From: Solwaraspora sp. WMMD792
GTDB taxonomy: Bacteria; Actinomycetota; Actinomycetes; Mycobacteriales; Micromonosporaceae
DNA length: 64,000 nt
Direction: 5' to 3'
Assembly: GCF_029626105.1 (NCBI RefSeq)
Contig: NZ_JARUBH010000009.1
Location: 6,752,011 to 6,816,010 of the forward strand
This document shows, one piece after another, positions 24,017 through 36,352 of the stretch (within the stretch, counting starts at the first letter, position 1; every line of letters starts with the position of its first letter). The translations under genes were made by a program, and so were the position numbers. Under the pieces are notes generated by a model, which was not told the DNA's origin, did no database searches, and saw nothing but the letters and a program-made list of their open reading frames with translations.

Positions 24017-26613
24017 CGCCGGCGCGGCCGGAACCGGCTGCGACCGCGGACCAGGCGACGACCGAAACCCTGGACGGCGGGGGCCAGTGGCGGCTGCCCG
24101 TCTTCACCGTCGCCGTCGGTGTGGCCGCCGTCGCCACCATCGCCATCGGGCTGCTCACCGGGTCGGCCCCGCAGACGTCGGCGCTCCCGCCCCCGGCCGG
24201 ATTCGCGATCGTCGCGGCGCTGCTCGGCGTCGCGCAACTCGCCCGACTGCGGTTCCGCATCGGAACCGGCACGGTCAGCTTCACCTGGGGCGAGGCCGCC
24301 CTCATCGTCGGGCTCTACGTCCTCCCGGCCGGCTGGCTGCCGGCCGCCGCCGCAGTCGGCGTGGGCATCGCCTGGACCCTGCTGTCGATCTTCTCCGAGC
24401 CCCGTACCGTGCCGGAGATCCTCCGGGTCACCGCGTCGTTGACCGTCGCCGTCGCGGCGGCCGGCGTCGCCGCCCGGGCGGTCGCCGACCCGTACGCCCA
24501 GCAGCTCACCCCACTGCTCGCCGCCGCCATGCTCCTCGGCGGGCTGGTCTATCTGCTGATCACCGCCGCCCTCGCCACGGTCGCCCTGTCACTGCGGCAC
24601 GGCCGGCCGTTCGGTGCCACCCTGCTGCACGCGCTGCGCAACAAGCTGCTGATGTTCGTCGGCAACGTCCTGGTCGGGCTGGTCACGGTCGGGATGCTCG
24701 GTCACGATCCGCGTTGGCTGCTGCTGCTGCCCCCGGTGCTGTGGCTGCTGCAGCAGACCTACGGCCACCGGCTGCGGGTTGAGGACGAGCGTCGGGCCTG
24801 GCAGGAGTTCGCCCGGGCGACCCGGGCGCTCAACCAGCTCGACGAGCCGGCCGTCGTCGGTGCCGGGGTCGCCGGCGGGCTGGCCCTGTTCGGTGCCGAG
24901 CGGGTCGAGATCGACGTGCGGCAGGTCGACGGCAGGCTGTGGCGCTACGTCGGCGACGCCGACGGCGGGTTGCGCCGATCGGAGCCGCCGGCCGATCCCG
25001 TCGACCCCGTCGCGGCGGCTGAGGACGTCGCGGACGATGCTGCGGACGACGCCACCGACCAGATGCTCGTCCACCCGCTCACGGTCGGCCGGACCGGCGT
25101 CGGTGAGCTGCGGATCCACCTGCCGGCCAGCACCATGCCGAGGTCCCGGGACCGCAACGCGCTCTCCGCCTTCGGTGACGCGCTCGCCGCAGCCCTGCAC
25201 GACGCGGCGACCGAGCGGGCACTGCGCCACCTCACCGACCGGACCATGCACCGGTCGATGCACGATCCGGTGACCGAGCTGCTCAACCGGGCGGCGCTGC
25301 TCACCAAGGGGGACGCCGCTCTGCACCGGCTGGAGCACGATCATCCGGTCGCTCTGCTGCTGCTCGACATCAAGGGCTTCAAAGAGGTCAACGACACCCT
25401 GGGCAACGCCGCCGGCGACGAGCTGCTGCAGTCCGCCGCTCGGCGGCTCAGCGACCGACTCCGCCCCGGCGAGCTGCTCGGCCGACTCGGCAACGACGAG
25501 TTCGCCCTGCTCCTGACCTCGCTGAGCCCGGCGGCGGCCGGTTGCGTCGAGCGGACCTCGCCGACCGGGGTGGCGATGCGCCGGGCCCGCGAGATAACCG
25601 CGATGCTGGCCGAGCCGACCGAGGTCGCCGGCGTGCGGATGTCGGTCGAAGGCGCACTCGGCGTGGTGGTCGCCGGTGCCGGCACCGCCGACATGAACGA
25701 ACTGCTCCGCCGGGCGAACATCGCGATGAGCCAGGCGAAGGCGATCGGCGGTAGCGTCGCCGGCTACGACAGCGCGAAGGACGCCGCCAACACCGACCAG
25801 TTGGCACTACTGGCCGAACTGCGCGCCGCGCTGGACGTCGACGACCAGCTCGAACTGGCCCTGCAACCGGCGGTCGACCTCGCCACCGGCGGGCCGACCG
25901 GGGTGGAGGCGCTGATCCGGTGGCGGCATCCGCGCCGCGGCCGGCTCACCCCGGTCCACTTCGTCAGAGCGGTCGAGGGCAGTGAACTGCTCGCCCCGTT
26001 CACCCGGTACGTCGTCGACCGGGCGTTGTCGGCCGCCGCCGAGTGGGCGGCGCACGGCATCGACGTACCGATCTCGGTCAACATCTCGGCCCGGAGCCTG
26101 CTCGACCCGCAGTTGCCGGCCGAGATCGGCGAGCTGCTGCGCCGCCACCAGGTCCCGGCCCACCGGTTGGTGCTGGAGATCACCGAGACGGTGGTGATGA
26201 GCGAGTTGGAGATCATCGACGAGGTGCTGGCCAGCCTCCGGGAGATGGGCGTCCAGCTCGCCGTCGACGACTTCGGCACGGGGTTCTCCTCGCTGGCCTT
26301 CCTGACCCGGGTCACCGTCGACGAGTTGAAGGTCGACCGGTCCTTCGTGGTCCGGATGGCCGACTCGCCACGCGACGCCGCCATCGTGCGACACACCGTC
26401 CGGCTGGGCCGGGAGATGGGCCTGCGGGTGGTCGCCGAGGGGGTGGAGACCGCCGACCAGCGGGCCACCCTGGCTGCCCTCGGCTGCGCCGCCGCCCAGG
26501 GCTACCACTTCTTCAAGCCGATGCCCGCCGACAAGGTGCTCGCGGTGCTCCGGTCCCTGGCGGACTCCGCGCAGGCCCAGATCTACCCGCTGCGCGCGGA
26601 CGGTGCGTCGTGA
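24013..26613 (+). CDS. Membrane GGDEF-EAL protein (cyclic di-GMP turnover)
   Basis: An 866-residue protein. Residues about 25-260 hold seven to eight membrane segments, then a GAF-like or linker region, a GGDEF domain near residues 410-570 and an EAL domain to the end. The GGDEF signature is altered to GNDEF (in GRLGNDEFALLL), so cyclase activity is doubtful. The EAL motif is intact (VEALIRW), as are DDFGTGFSSL and VDRSF, so phosphodiesterase activity against cyclic di-GMP is likely. The GTG start lies in a GTGA overlap with a small upstream ORF; the stop overlaps the start of the HAD gene. Confidence 0.9.
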   Translation: MTPARPEPAATADQATTETLDGGGQWRLPVFTVAVGVAAVATIAIGLLTGSAPQTSALPPPAGFAIVAALLGVAQLARLRFRIGTGTVSFTWGEAALIVGLYVLPAGWLPAAAAVGVGIAWTLLSIFSEPRTVPEILRVTASLTVAVAAAGVAARAVADPYAQQLTPLLAAAMLLGGLVYLLITAALATVALSLRHGRPFGATLLHALRNKLLMFVGNVLVGLVTVGMLGHDPRWLLLLPPVLWLLQQTYGHRLRVEDERRAWQEFARATRALNQLDEPAVVGAGVAGGLALFGAERVEIDVRQVDGRLWRYVGDADGGLRRSEPPADPVDPVAAAEDVADDAADDATDQMLVHPLTVGRTGVGELRIHLPASTMPRSRDRNALSAFGDALAAALHDAATERALRHLTDRTMHRSMHDPVTELLNRAALLTKGDAALHRLEHDHPVALLLLDIKGFKEVNDTLGNAAGDELLQSAARRLSDRLRPGELLGRLGNDEFALLLTSLSPAAAGCVERTSPTGVAMRRAREITAMLAEPTEVAGVRMSVEGALGVVVAGAGTADMNELLRRANIAMSQAKAIGGSVAGYDSAKDAANTDQLALLAELRAALDVDDQLELALQPAVDLATGGPTGVEALIRWRHPRRGRLTPVHFVRAVEGSELLAPFTRYVVDRALSAAAEWAAHGIDVPISVNISARSLLDPQLPAEIGELLRRHQVPAHRLVLEITETVVMSELEIIDEVLASLREMGVQLAVDDFGTGFSSLAFLTRVTVDELKVDRSFVVRMADSPRDAAIVRHTVRLGREMGLRVVAEGVETADQRATLAALGCAAAQGYHFFKPMPADKVLAVLRSLADSAQAQIYPLRADGAS

Positions 26614-27212
26614 CCGGCGGGCCCAGCGGTGCCGTCCGGGACTGGCTGGTCTTCGACTACGGCCAGGTCATCTCGCTGCCGCAGCCGTCGGCTGCGGTGG
26701 CCGCCATGGCCCAGCTGGCCGGCCTGCCGCAGGCCACCTTCGACGAGGGGTACTGGCGGCACCGGGACGCCTACGACGCCGGCTGGCCGGCCGACCGCTA
26801 CTGGAGCCACGTGGTCGGTCGGCCGCTGTCCGCCGACGATCCGCTCGTGGCCGAACTGGACCGGGCCGACATCGCCAGCTGGTCGCAGCTGAATCCGCGT
26901 ACCGTCGAACTCGTCACCGGCCTTGCCGCCGACGGACACGGCCTGGCGCTGCTGTCCAACGCCCCCGAGTCCATCGCCACGGCGATCGACTCGGCCGACT
27001 GGGCGGCGGTGTTCCACCACCGGCTGTTCAGCTGCCGGCTGGCGTTGACCAAACCCGATCCGGCGATCTTCGCGGCGCTGCTGCACCGGCTCGGCGCGCC
27101 TGCCGACCGGGTCACCTTCGTCGACGACCGCCCGGAGAACGTCCAGGCCGCCGCCGAGGCGGGCCTCACCGCGCTGCGATACCCGGACGTTCCGGTGCCG
27201 ACCCGGCGGTGA
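26610..27212 (+). CDS. HAD family hydrolase
   Basis: A 200-residue HAD-IA hydrolase. Motif I is VFDYGQVI (nucleophile Asp), motif II LLSNAP, motif III the Lys in ALTKPDPAIF and motif IV FVDDRPENV. The second Asp of the usual DxD is Gly, as in the epoxide-hydrolase N-terminal and related HAD groups, so it may not be a classical phosphatase. GTG start overlapping the stop of the GGDEF-EAL gene (GTGA), suggesting co-translation. Confidence 0.85.
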   Translation: MTGGPSGAVRDWLVFDYGQVISLPQPSAAVAAMAQLAGLPQATFDEGYWRHRDAYDAGWPADRYWSHVVGRPLSADDPLVAELDRADIASWSQLNPRTVELVTGLAADGHGLALLSNAPESIATAIDSADWAAVFHHRLFSCRLALTKPDPAIFAALLHRLGAPADRVTFVDDRPENVQAAAEAGLTALRYPDVPVPTRR

Positions 27213-27293
27213 GCCGCCCACCGACTGGCTATGGTCGGAACGTGCGACCCCACACCGTCGGAGTCGTGCCACGACCCCGAGGAGCGACCCAGC

Positions 27294-29345
<2,052 letters not shown>

Positions 29346-29357
29346 GCTGTCGCCGCC

Positions 29358-30533
29358 ATGGATACCCGTACCGGACTGCCCGTCGTCGGCATGGTGGGTG
29401 GTGGGCAGCTCGCCCGGATGACCCATCAGGCCGCGATCGCGCTCGGCCAGTCGCTGCGCGTGCTGGCCCGTACGCCGGAGGACGGCGCCGCCCTGGTCGC
29501 CGCCGACGTGCAGTACGGCGAGCACACCGACCTCGCCGCGCTGCGTACCTTCGCCAAGGGCTGCGATGTGGTCACCTTCGACCACGAGCACGTGCCGGGC
29601 GAGCACATCCGGGCGCTGGCCGCCGACGGGGTGCGGATCCACCCGGGCGCCGACGCGCTGCGCTGTGCCCAGGACAAGGCGGTGATGCGGCAGCGGCTGA
29701 CCGAGCTGGGTGCCCCGGTGCCGCGCTGGCGGCGGATCGGCTCGGTCGACGAGCTGGCCGAGTTCGGCGCCGAGGTCGGCTGGCCGGTGGTGGTCAAGAC
29801 CGCGCGCGGCGGCTACGACGGCCGCGGGGTGTGGTTGCTGGACACGCCGGCCGAGCTGGTCGCCGCCGGGCTCGACCCGGCCGGCCCGTCGGCCGACCCG
29901 GCGGTGGAGCTGATCGCCGAGGAGCGGGTGAAGCTGGTCCGCGAGCTGGCGGTACAGGTGGCCCGCTCGCCGTTCGGTCAGCTGGCGGTCTACCCGGTGG
30001 TGGAGACCGTGCAACGGGACGGCATCTGTGTCGAGGTGCTGGCGCCCGCGCCCGCCCTGCCGCAGCCGCTCGCCCTGGCGGCCCAGCAGCTGGCCATCGA
30101 CCTGGCCAGCGCGCTCGACGTGGTCGGGCTGCTGGCGGTGGAGCTGTTCGAGGTGACCGGTGGCGGTGGCCTGGTGGTCAACGAGCTGGCGATGCGGCCG
30201 CACAATTCCGGGCACTGGACCATCGAGGGGGCCCGTACCTCCCAGTTCGAGCAGCATCTGCGGGCGGTCCTGGACTATCCGATGGGTGACACCGGGCTGA
30301 CCGCCCCGGCGGTGGTGATGGCCAACGTGCTGGGCGGCGCGGATGGCGGGATGGGCATCGACGAGCGGCTGCACCACCTGTTCGCGACCGACCCCGGCGC
30401 CAAGGTCCACCTGTACGGCAAACAGGTCCGGCCGGGCCGCAAGATCGGCCACGTGACGGTGCTCGGCGAGGATCTGACGGACGTCCGGAACCGGGCCGCC
30501 CGGGCCGCCCGCTGGCTACAGGAGGGTCGATGA
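29358..30533 (+). CDS. purK: N5-carboxyaminoimidazole ribonucleotide synthase
   Basis: A 391-residue ATP-grasp enzyme. It starts with [17 protein letters not shown], has the ATP-grasp core ([16 protein letters not shown]) and the metal-binding region ELFEV...[19 protein letters not shown]. It converts AIR, ATP and bicarbonate to N5-CAIR in purine synthesis. A TAGGCT box (29343-29348) lies 9 bp before the ATG, overlapping the stop codon of the previous gene. Its stop overlaps purE by four bases. Confidence 0.95.
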   Translation: MDTRTGLPVVGMVGGGQLARMTHQAAIALGQSLRVLARTPEDGAALVAADVQYGEHTDLAALRTFAKGCDVVTFDHEHVPGEHIRALAADGVRIHPGADALRCAQDKAVMRQRLTELGAPVPRWRRIGSVDELAEFGAEVGWPVVVKTARGGYDGRGVWLLDTPAELVAAGLDPAGPSADPAVELIAEERVKLVRELAVQVARSPFGQLAVYPVVETVQRDGICVEVLAPAPALPQPLALAAQQLAIDLASALDVVGLLAVELFEVTGGGGLVVNELAMRPHNSGHWTIEGARTSQFEQHLRAVLDYPMGDTGLTAPAVVMANVLGGADGGMGIDERLHHLFATDPGAKVHLYGKQVRPGRKIGHVTVLGEDLTDVRNRAARAARWLQEGR

Positions 30534-31024
30534 TCGGCGTCATCATGGGCAGCGACTCGGACTGGCCGACGATGCGGGCCGCCGCCGAGGCTCTCGCCGA
30601 GTTCGACGTCGAGCACGAGGTGCGGGTGATCTCGGCGCACCGCACCCCGCACGGCATGCTCGACTATGCCGGCACCGCCGCCGACCGTGGCATCCAGGTG
30701 ATCATCGCCGGGGCGGGCGGCGCGGCGCACCTGCCGGGCATGGTCGCCTCGGCGACGCCGCTGCCGGTGATCGGGGTGCCGGTGCCGTTGAAGCACCTGG
30801 ACGGGATGGACTCGCTGCTGTCGATCGTGCAGATGCCGGCGGGCGTGCCGGTAGCCACGGTGTCGATCGGTGGCGCCCGCAACGCCGGTCTGCTGGCGGT
30901 GCGGATCCTCGCCGCCACCGACCCGGGGCTGCGCGCCCGGATGCTCGCCTACCAGCAGGAGCTGGTCGAACTGGTCGCCACGAAGGACGCCGCGCTGCAG
31001 GCGTCACGCGGCGGTACCACCTAG
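30530..31024 (+). CDS. purE: N5-carboxyaminoimidazole ribonucleotide mutase
   Basis: A 164-residue PurE, class I. The signature [14 protein letters not shown] opens the protein and SAHRTPHGM and [12 protein letters not shown] follow. It moves the carboxyl group from N5-CAIR to CAIR, the step after PurK. ATG in an ATGA overlap with purK. Its TAG stop lies within the left arm of the hairpin at 31021-31082. Confidence 0.95.
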   Translation: MIGVIMGSDSDWPTMRAAAEALAEFDVEHEVRVISAHRTPHGMLDYAGTAADRGIQVIIAGAGGAAHLPGMVASATPLPVIGVPVPLKHLDGMDSLLSIVQMPAGVPVATVSIGGARNAGLLAVRILAATDPGLRARMLAYQQELVELVATKDAALQASRGGTT

Positions 31025-31082
31025 CCCTGGCCGGATCTGCCCGGCCGAGTCGGCCCGGCCGGGCCGACCCGGCCAGGGCTAG
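31021..31082. terminator. Long hairpin between convergent purE and giant membrane gene
   Basis: CTAGCCCTGGCCGG (31021-31034) pairs perfectly with 31069-31082, and a 20-bp perfect palindrome (31049-31068) fills the top. Nearly the whole 68-bp gap is base-paired. It can serve both transcripts as a U-less terminator. Confidence 0.65.
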
Positions 31083-31092
31083 GCGGCCGGCC

Positions 31093-34000
31093 TCAGCGCA
31101 TGCCGCGCAGGGCGCCCCGCACCCGCTCCTGGGTCTGCCGGCGCCACTCGCTGCTCGCCCCGAGCGCCAGCAGCACCAGACCGACCGGGATCAGCACCAG
31201 CCACGGCCCGAAGAAGGTCAACGCGTGCAACGCGGTCACCGCGCTGACCACCGTACCGACCACCACCGGGGCCTGCTGCTGACTCATCGCCCCGACCAGC
31301 AGGGTGCCGACCGCGCCGAGCAGCAACAGGACCTGCCGGAAACTGTTCTCCCCCGAGCTGATCACCAGTACCAGGGTGGGCAGGAACGCCGCGGCCAGTG
31401 CCGGCCCGTACGCCGTCCAACTGCTCAGGTCCGGCCGGTGCCGCAGCTCGAGCACCCCGACTAGCAGGGCGAGGACGGCGAACGGCAAGGTGTACGCCTC
31501 GGTGAGCGCCACATCGGTGATCCGCATCAGCATCCACCAGGCGGTGATCTCGCAGCCGACCGCCAGCCAGAACAGCACCCGGCGCTCCATCGCGCGGCGG
31601 CCAGGCCGGGTGGCCGTCACCCCGAGCACCGCACCCCAGGCGGCCAGCAGCCCGGCCAGATGCGCGGCCGAGTCGTACGCCAGGGCCAGTGCGAGCAGCG
31701 CGGCCGCGTAGCTGCTCCACTCGACCACCGCCGCCTCGCGTACCGCCTCGGGGTGGCTGAGCCGGGGCAGCCGGGTCGCGGACAGCAGCAGGCCGGCACC
31801 GACGGCGAGTACGCCGAACGCCGACCAGCTCGGCGGAAGGCCGGCGACGAGGCCCATGGTCAGCACGAACATCTGCGCCATCACCGAGGCGAACAGCCAG
31901 CCGAGGATCCGGGCCGGCTGGCTGCGCCCGGCGTACGCGGACACCGCTCCGACACACACCGAGCTGCCCAGCGTGAAGACGGTCAGTTGATCGTTGGCCA
32001 GCGCCCCGGCGAGTCCGGCGCCACCGGCGGCGAGGCCGATCAGGAACAGCAGCCGGCGGGCGATGCGCAGCGGCCGGTGCCGCTCGGTGTCCGGCGGCGG
32101 TTCGGTCAACGCCAGTCCGACCATGGCGACCGCGAAGACCAGCAGCGCCGCCATGGTGCCCGCCGGCCAGCCGACGCCGAACGACATCGGGGTGATCAGC
32201 AGGGTGATCGCCACGCCGGGCAGTACCACCGGAACCGCCTGGCCCGGCTGGCCGGTGTTGAACCCGGTCGCGGCCAGCGCCGCCGCGACGGTGAGCAGCA
32301 GCGCCGCGAGCACGTTGGTCGGGTCCACGGCGGCGGCCGGCGGATCGAGCAGCCCGGCCGGTGGTCCTTGCCAGATCGCGGTCAGGGTGCGGTACGGCTC
32401 GACCAGTGCGGCGGTCAGCGTCGGCGCCACCGCCGCGACGGCCAGCGCGGTGGGCAGCGCGGCGGCCGCCAACGCTCCCTTGACCGGGCTGATCGCCCAC
32501 TCCTGGCCGATCTCCAGCGGCCCCGGCTGGCTCCACCGGCCGCCGAGCCCGGACCATCGGCGACTCGGCCGGGACAGGTCCACCGGCGGTGGGGTGGCGG
32601 CCCGGAGCAGTTCGGCGAGTACGCCGAGCAGTGCGGCTCCGGCGGCGTACATGCCGGTCGGCAGGCTGGTCGGGAGCGAGGCGAGGGCGGTGACCGTCGC
32701 GCCGGCGGCCAACCCGACGGTGGCGTACGGCAGGTAGTGCGGGACCCGGCGGCGGACCATGGCCAGCACGGCGACGCCGAGCGCCGAGGCGGCCAACGCC
32801 CCGGTCAGCACGATCTCCGTGGTCCAGCCGAGCGCGGCGGCCAGCGCGGCGACCGCTCCGGGCAGTGCCAGCAGCGCGGCCCCGGTCGCCGCGCCACCGA
32901 TCTTCGACAGGTGCGCCGGCATCGACTCCCGGTTGGGGACGGGCGGCCCGCTACCTGCCTGGTCGACCTGGTCAGCCTGAGCAGTTTGGTCGGCCAGCGT
33001 CACGGTGGCGACGACCCGGGCGAGTACCGCCACCACCACGCAGGTCAGCACCACGACACCGAGCGCGGCGGCGGTGGTCCACGGACGGACCAGGCTGGCG
33101 CCGATGGCGTACAGGGCGACCGCCACGGCGACGCCGGCCCGGGCGGTGGCCGCCTGTGGATCGTTGGCGGCCACCGAGACGATCCCGTACCCGATCGCGA
33201 CCAGGCAGCCGACCACGATCGGTGACCACCAGGGCAGGCCGAGCGCCGCCGGGGTGCCGACGGTGGCGAGCGCGACCAGCACGCCGGCGGCGTGGAACGA
33301 CCAGGGTCGGGGCAGCGCGACGGCGGCGGCCAGCGCGAGCAGCACCAGGGCCAGCGGCACCTGCCAGGAGTTGGCGGCGACCTCGGTGGACCAGGCGGTC
33401 AGGTCCGCCTGCCAGAGCTGGCCCGGAGTGGCCAGTGCCTGGACGCCGCCGGCGACCGCCGTGTAGCCGGCGAGGACGGCGATGACCCCACCGCTGACCG
33501 CGGTGCCCAGGACCGGTCCGCGCCGCCAGTGCTCGGGCAGGGCGCGTACGGCGACCGCCACCAGCAGGGTCAGCGCCGCGCTGGCCACCAGTTCGGTGCC
33601 GGGTACCACGATCGCGCTGACCCTGGCCAGCGTGCCGACCAGCGCGGCGGTGGCCGCCGCCGCGGCGTAGTCGGGACCGTCGAGCAGCCGGTCCGCCCGC
33701 CGGCCGGCGTCGATCGAAGGCGCCATGAGCAGCAGCCCCGCGGCGACCAGCAGCCCGACGGCGACCCACACGTCGGCGATGGCCGCACCGGGCGAGCCGA
33801 ACGCCGCGGCGGTGACCGCGAGCGCCCCCAGCCCGGTGCCGATGGTCAACGGTCGGGGGATCTGCCGTTCCGCCACCTGCGCCAGCGCCGAGTAGCCGAG
33901 CGTGCCGCAGACCGCGAGGAAACCGGCGGCCAGGATCGGGGCGGTCGTCTCCTGGACGGCCAGCGCGGTCGGCCCCGGCGGCGGTACCAGAGCGGTGACG

Positions 34001-36186
34001 AACGCCGCCACCCCACCGGGCAGGGCGAACGCGGCGCCGCCTGCGGCCCAACCCCCGACCGCGTCCCCGGCGGGCCGGCGGCGTACCTCCGGCAGCGTCC
34101 CGGCTACTGCGATCAGTACGCCGGCGGCGGCCAGCACCAGCAGGGCGGCAGCGGTGGAGCCGGGTCGGGCCAGCGCCGCACCCGCACCGGCGGTGCCGAG
34201 CACCGCCGCGCAGATCACGTGCACCCGGGCGGCCCGGGTGGTGTCGGTGAGGAAACCGGTGCCGGCCACCGCGACGGCGGCGAGCACCGGCAGCCACGGT
34301 GCGGCGTACCAGGGCAGGGCGAAGGACGCCGGTACGGCCAGCGCGGTCAGCGTCACGCCGACGACGGTCGCCTCGCGACGCCATTCGACCGGCATGGCGA
34401 CCGCCGCCGCGATGGTGATCAGCAGCGCGGCCAGGGCGAGCTGCCAGTCGGCGGGCCTGGCGTAGTCGACCAGGCTCTGCTGGTAGCCGGCCAGGTCGGC
34501 CTGCCAGGCGGGCAACGCGGCGCGGACCGGCGCCAGCGCCGCCCGCAGCGCGCCACCGGCGACGAGTACGCCGAGCACGGTCAACGCGGCCGCCGCCGCG
34601 AGCTGCGGGCCGCGGCGGACCTGCTCCGGCAGGGCCCGTACGCCGATCCCGGCGACGGCGACCACGGCGGCGATCAACAACAGCGCCGGGCCCGGCAGGG
34701 CGACCGCCGCGACCCGGCTGGCCGCGCCGATGACTGCCAGGGCGAACACGCCGGCGGCCAGGTCCGGCAGCGGCGGGTGGCCCAGGGTGAATCCGCCGAC
34801 GAGCCCGACCCCGGCGGCGATCAGCAGCACCGCCGCCGCGACCAGCGTGGCGGGCACCGTGTCGGCGCGCAGCACCGCCACCACAGCGAACAGCAGCGCG
34901 GCGGTTACGGCCAGCCCGTGCAGGGTCCAGATCAGGTCGCGTAGCCAGAGGACGGCCGCAGTGGGTGCCGGCGGCAGCCAGCCCGGCTGTCGGCGACCGG
35001 CGCCGCCACCGGGAGGCTCGCCCTCGACGACGGCGTCGGCCTCTTCCGGCGCGCTCTCCGGCCGGTCGGAGCCGGTGCCGGACGGTGCCGGCCCGGCCGG
35101 CCCGCTGGCCCGGTCGCCGGGCCGGTTGCCGCTGTCCGGTCCGGCCGGCGCGTCCGGCCGGGGTCGGGCCACCGTCGGCGACCCGGACCGCCAGTTGACG
35201 CCGAGCTTCCCGGAGCCGCTCAGCAGCCGGACCAGCAGCAGGTCGAGCACGGCTACCGCGGCGAGCGCCGACGCCCACCCGGCCGGCCCCCGGATCAGGT
35301 CCTGACCGAGCAGCGGCACGACCGGCTGGATCGCGAGCACCATGCCGTACCGGGGCAGACGCAGCCCGGTCGTGGCTGCGTATCCGGCGGCGACCAGCGC
35401 GGTGACGGCGAAGGTGAGGCCGGCGAACGCCGACGGGCTGACCGGGCCGGCCCGGACGGCGTCGGTCGCCCAGATCGCGTAACCGTCGATCGGGACGAGG
35501 ACCAGCGCCACGGCGGCGATCGTCTCCGCGGTGGAGGTGAGCCCGCGGGCGGCGACCGCTGGCGGTGCCGCGAGCAGCAGTAGCGTGCCGGCGAACAGCA
35601 CGCTCAGCCGGGTGACGTCGGGCAACGCGCTGTTGGCTACGGCGGCGAACACCACCACCGCCATCAGCGCGCCGAGGCCGAGCAGGACGTTCTGGATCGA
35701 CTGGGCGGACGCCTCCGGTCGGGTGCCGTCCGACGACAGGACCTGGGTCGGATCGTCGCCACCGGCGGCCGGCGGGTAGCCGGGCGGTTCAGAGCCCGGC
35801 GGCGGTGGCCCGGTCGGTGGCGCGTCGTCGTCAGCGGCCAGGTTGGGGCTCTGCCGGGGGAACTTCGGCGGGGCGGTGCCCTGGTCGGCGGTCGGCGGTC
35901 GACGCCCGGCCCGGCGGCGGACCGAGACCCGGGGCCCCGGGCCACGCCGACCGGCGGCACCGCCGGTGGACAGGATGTCCCGCTGGAAGATCGCCGCCTG
36001 CAGATCGCTGGCCATCTGCTTCTGCTCTTTGGCCAGCGCGAGCTCGCGGGCCTTCATCTCGGCGATGGACCGCTCGATGCGGGCCAGGTCCTCAGCGAAC
36101 TGCGGCTGCTCGGCACCGCACCGGGGGCAGGTCGCCGCCGCCGGCACGGTCCGCCCGCACGAGGCGCAGCGGTACGGCGTACTCAT
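31093..36186 (-). CDS. 1,697-residue zinc-ribbon polytopic membrane protein
   Basis: The largest gene of the window. Residues 7-23 form a zinc ribbon (C7, C10, C20, C23), residues about 30-72 a charged coiled coil, and 75-155 a Pro-rich linker. The remainder is almost entirely hydrophobic, with several dozen predicted membrane segments and one hydrophilic interruption near residues 330-400. The hydrophobic part is internally repeated: VRALPE..RRGP occurs near residues 514 and 878, each followed by the same W-rich pattern, and a third, weaker copy starts near 1250. I do not recognise a characterised family. ATG 36186 has GGAGGAGGG upstream; TTGCTT and TAGGAA spaced 17 bp further up could be its promoter. 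Confidence 0.8.
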   Translation of the reverse strand: MSTPYRCASCGRTVPAAATCPRCGAEQPQFAEDLARIERSIAEMKARELALAKEQKQMASDLQAAIFQRDILSTGGAAGRRGPGPRVSVRRRAGRRPPTADQGTAPPKFPRQSPNLAADDDAPPTGPPPPGSEPPGYPPAAGGDDPTQVLSSDGTRPEASAQSIQNVLLGLGALMAVVVFAAVANSALPDVTRLSVLFAGTLLLLAAPPAVAARGLTSTAETIAAVALVLVPIDGYAIWATDAVRAGPVSPSAFAGLTFAVTALVAAGYAATTGLRLPRYGMVLAIQPVVPLLGQDLIRGPAGWASALAAVAVLDLLLVRLLSGSGKLGVNWRSGSPTVARPRPDAPAGPDSGNRPGDRASGPAGPAPSGTGSDRPESAPEEADAVVEGEPPGGGAGRRQPGWLPPAPTAAVLWLRDLIWTLHGLAVTAALLFAVVAVLRADTVPATLVAAAVLLIAAGVGLVGGFTLGHPPLPDLAAGVFALAVIGAASRVAAVALPGPALLLIAAVVAVAGIGVRALPEQVRRGPQLAAAAALTVLGVLVAGGALRAALAPVRAALPAWQADLAGYQQSLVDYARPADWQLALAALLITIAAAVAMPVEWRREATVVGVTLTALAVPASFALPWYAAPWLPVLAAVAVAGTGFLTDTTRAARVHVICAAVLGTAGAGAALARPGSTAAALLVLAAAGVLIAVAGTLPEVRRRPAGDAVGGWAAGGAAFALPGGVAAFVTALVPPPGPTALAVQETTAPILAAGFLAVCGTLGYSALAQVAERQIPRPLTIGTGLGALAVTAAAFGSPGAAIADVWVAVGLLVAAGLLLMAPSIDAGRRADRLLDGPDYAAAAATAALVGTLARVSAIVVPGTELVASAALTLLVAVAVRALPEHWRRGPVLGTAVSGGVIAVLAGYTAVAGGVQALATPGQLWQADLTAWSTEVAANSWQVPLALVLLALAAAVALPRPWSFHAAGVLVALATVGTPAALGLPWWSPIVVGCLVAIGYGIVSVAANDPQAATARAGVAVAVALYAIGASLVRPWTTAAALGVVVLTCVVVAVLARVVATVTLADQTAQADQVDQAGSGPPVPNRESMPAHLSKIGGAATGAALLALPGAVAALAAALGWTTEIVLTGALAASALGVAVLAMVRRRVPHYLPYATVGLAAGATVTALASLPTSLPTGMYAAGAALLGVLAELLRAATPPPVDLSRPSRRWSGLGGRWSQPGPLEIGQEWAISPVKGALAAAALPTALAVAAVAPTLTAALVEPYRTLTAIWQGPPAGLLDPPAAAVDPTNVLAALLLTVAAALAATGFNTGQPGQAVPVVLPGVAITLLITPMSFGVGWPAGTMAALLVFAVAMVGLALTEPPPDTERHRPLRIARRLLFLIGLAAGGAGLAGALANDQLTVFTLGSSVCVGAVSAYAGRSQPARILGWLFASVMAQMFVLTMGLVAGLPPSWSAFGVLAVGAGLLLSATRLPRLSHPEAVREAAVVEWSSYAAALLALALAYDSAAHLAGLLAAWGAVLGVTATRPGRRAMERRVLFWLAVGCEITAWWMLMRITDVALTEAYTLPFAVLALLVGVLELRHRPDLSSWTAYGPALAAAFLPTLVLVISSGENSFRQVLLLLGAVGTLLVGAMSQQQAPVVVGTVVSAVTALHALTFFGPWLVLIPVGLVLLALGASSEWRRQTQERVRGALRGMR

Positions 36187-36288
36187 GGCACCCTCCTCCA
36201 CGCCCGGACCACACTGTGGACCACTTCCTACGAAGCATGCCTAAACCAAGCAACTGTTGAACAGCCCCAGGCGGCGTGGAGATCGGAG

Positions 36289-36326
36289 AAAAACCGGTTG
36301 TGGGTCCGTCACGGACCCACAACCGG
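36289..36326 (-). terminator. Intrinsic terminator of the UDP-glucose dehydrogenase gene
   Basis: A perfect 15-bp stem (36294-36308 with 36312-36326, loop TCA) is followed on the minus strand by TTTTT (36293-36289). It lies 26 bp after the stop codon of the dehydrogenase gene. It is the most canonical Rho-independent terminator of the window. Confidence 0.85.
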
Positions 36327-36352
36327 CCGGTTCGGCGCGGGCGGTGCCGGGC

